Shown here: piece by piece, positions 21,391-22,234 of the stretch
Layout of the letters: each line of letters starts with the position of its first letter
Numbering within the stretch: position 1 is the stretch's first letter
Assembly: GCA_023396535.1 (NCBI GenBank)
Contig: JAEWWD010000258.1
Coordinates: 1-22,234, forward strand
DNA from: Bacillota bacterium
GTDB taxonomy: Bacteria; Bacillota; Clostridia; Christensenellales; CAG-138
Length of the DNA stretch: 22,234 bases
Reading direction: 5' to 3'
Made by a program: the position numbers and the translations under genes
The notes under the pieces: generated by a model
Told to the model about the DNA's origin: nothing
Seen by the model: the letters and a program-made list of their open reading frames with translations, nothing else
The model's database searches: none

Positions 21391-22234
21391 TCAATACAGC
21401 CCGAAGCTGAACAGGTATGCGATGACCACGGCAATGGGGCCGGTAATCATGCGGGAGAACAGCACGGCCGGCACGCCTGCGCTGATGGTTTCGGGTTCCG
21501 CTTCGCCCAACGACAAGCCGACGGGGATGAAGTCGCAGCCGACCTGCGCGTCAATCGCGAACAGCGCGGGCAGCGCGAAGGACGGATTGATGGCGCCGCG
21601 GCCGATCTGTTCGCCTACCAGCACGCCGACAACCTGCGCAATAACGGCGCCCGGCCCTATGATCGGCGAAATGACGGGGATCGCGCAGATAAACGAAATG
21701 ACGAGCATGCCGATCAGGGAACCGGCGAACGGAGATATGGACTTAGCGATGACGTCGCCCAGGCCGGAGCCCTGTATAATGCCGATGATCATGGCCACGA
21801 ACGCCATGAACGGCAGTATGTGACGGATGACCATATCGATGGTATCGCGCCCGGCCTGGAAGAACTTTCCTACTACGCGGCCGACCGCACGGCCGATGCG
21901 CACCAGTAAGCCGGACTTCTCATTGGAAGCAGTTTCTGCCTGTTTGCTGTCGGAGCCTGCCTTTGTATTCTGCACGATGGGCGCCTCCCCTTCCCCGGCG
22001 TATGTTACGTCTTCCTTTGCTACGCCGGAAACATAGATGTCTTCGGTGATGAACTTCGCAAGCGGGCCGCTCGGGCCTATGGCCATAAGGTTAACTGTCG
22101 GGATGCGCTTTTTGGGATATACGCCGCAGCGGGCAGTGCCTCCGCAGTCGATGACGACGCACGCGATCTGGTCTTCCGGTATGCCCGTCGTAAAGCCGTC
22201 CGCGGCTTGCGCGCCGGTCAGCTCGGCTATATAG
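21391..22234 (-). CDS. srlE: glucitol/sorbitol-type PTS EIIB(C) component, N-terminus cut by window edge
   Basis: An open frame of 281 codons enters from the right edge; the true start lies outside the window and the ATG at 22086 is internal. The first visible residues (YIAELTGAQA ... GIPEDQIACVVIDCGGTARCG) contain the EIIB phosphocysteine region of the GutE/SrlE family, followed by VYPKKRIPTVNL and SGPLAKFITEDIYVSGV. A charged linker (about 85-125) leads to the membrane half, with hydrophobic stretches ILPFMAFVAMIIGIIQG, LIGMLVISFICAIPVIS and ITGPIAVVIAYLFSFGLY, and the cytoplasmic block IDAQVGCDFIPVGLSLGEAE. It imports and phosphorylates a polyol with a separate EIIC, which is probably encoded just outside the window upstream. 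Confidence 0.93.
   Translation of the reverse strand, partial: YIAELTGAQAADGFTTGIPEDQIACVVIDCGGTARCGVYPKKRIPTVNLMAIGPSGPLAKFITEDIYVSGVAKEDVTYAGEGEAPIVQNTKAGSDSKQAETASNEKSGLLVRIGRAVGRVVGKFFQAGRDTIDMVIRHILPFMAFVAMIIGIIQGSGLGDVIAKSISPFAGSLIGMLVISFICAIPVISPIIGPGAVIAQVVGVLVGEQIGRGAINPSFALPALFAIDAQVGCDFIPVGLSLGEAEPETISAGVPAVLFSRMITGPIAVVIAYLFSFGLY

Noticed and set aside
21375..21434. N-terminal extension of the glucitol EIIA from a TTG codon
   Set aside because: The extension overlaps the end of the EIIBC gene and lacks a Shine-Dalgarno, while the ATG at 21374 has a good one and gives the usual family length.
1..22234. CRISPR arrays, insertion sequences, phage genes, tRNA or rRNA genes
   Set aside because: No regularly spaced repeats, transposase or integrase motifs, or recognisable structural RNA sequences were seen in the window.

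Overview
The window looks like a chromosomal segment from an anaerobic Clostridia-type Firmicute, possibly Christensenellales-like (inference only). The evidence is strong AGGAGG-type ribosome binding sites, sigma-A style promoters, a lipoprotein with an Ala/Pro/Thr/Glu linker, and glucitol-type PTS, SorC and FGGY genes packed in tight operons. Base composition is moderately GC-rich by eye. Almost everything is on the minus strand; the exceptions are one cupin-like gene and one regulator.

Positions 1-4750 (minus strand) form an envelope-stress style cluster: a DUF523 protein, an OmpR-type response regulator, a membrane sensor histidine kinase, a membrane-anchored HtrA protease, and, beyond a hairpin, an unrecognised secreted protein cut by the window edge.

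Positions 4925-13382 (minus strand) form a carbohydrate operon read in this order: an AraB-type ribulokinase, an LsrB/RhaS-like sugar-binding lipoprotein, a double ABC ATPase, two RbsC-like permeases, DhaK and DhaL. The likely route is ABC import of an unphosphorylated sugar or ketose, followed by phosphorylation by the FGGY kinase and/or the DhaKL pair. A near-consensus promoter lies before the kinase, another before the ATPase gene, and a terminator follows dhaL.

Positions 13383-14300 hold a divergent promoter region and a plus-strand ureidoglycolate-lyase-fold (AllA-like) protein with its own terminator. Positions 14299-17789 (minus strand) are a three-gene operon: a second FGGY kinase, a UlaE-type ketopentose-5-phosphate 3-epimerase and an M42 metallopeptidase. 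It diverges from a SorC-family regulator (18300-19247, plus strand) across a 510-base region with promoter and operator-like repeats.

Positions 19252-22234 (minus strand) are a polyol PTS module: glucitol-type EIIB(C) (cut by the edge), glucitol-type EIIA, a homoserine-dehydrogenase-like/SAF oxidoreductase of the family that includes the Brucella DXR-like enzyme, and a dedicated HPr-like carrier.

Taken together the locus appears to import and phosphorylate less common polyols and ketoses (ketopentose, ketotetrose or branched types) by two routes, PTS and ABC. No isomerase, aldolase or conventional polyol dehydrogenase is visible, so the substrate cannot be fixed from this window. The PTS module with its SAF-domain reductoisomerase-like enzyme is the best candidate for undescribed chemistry.
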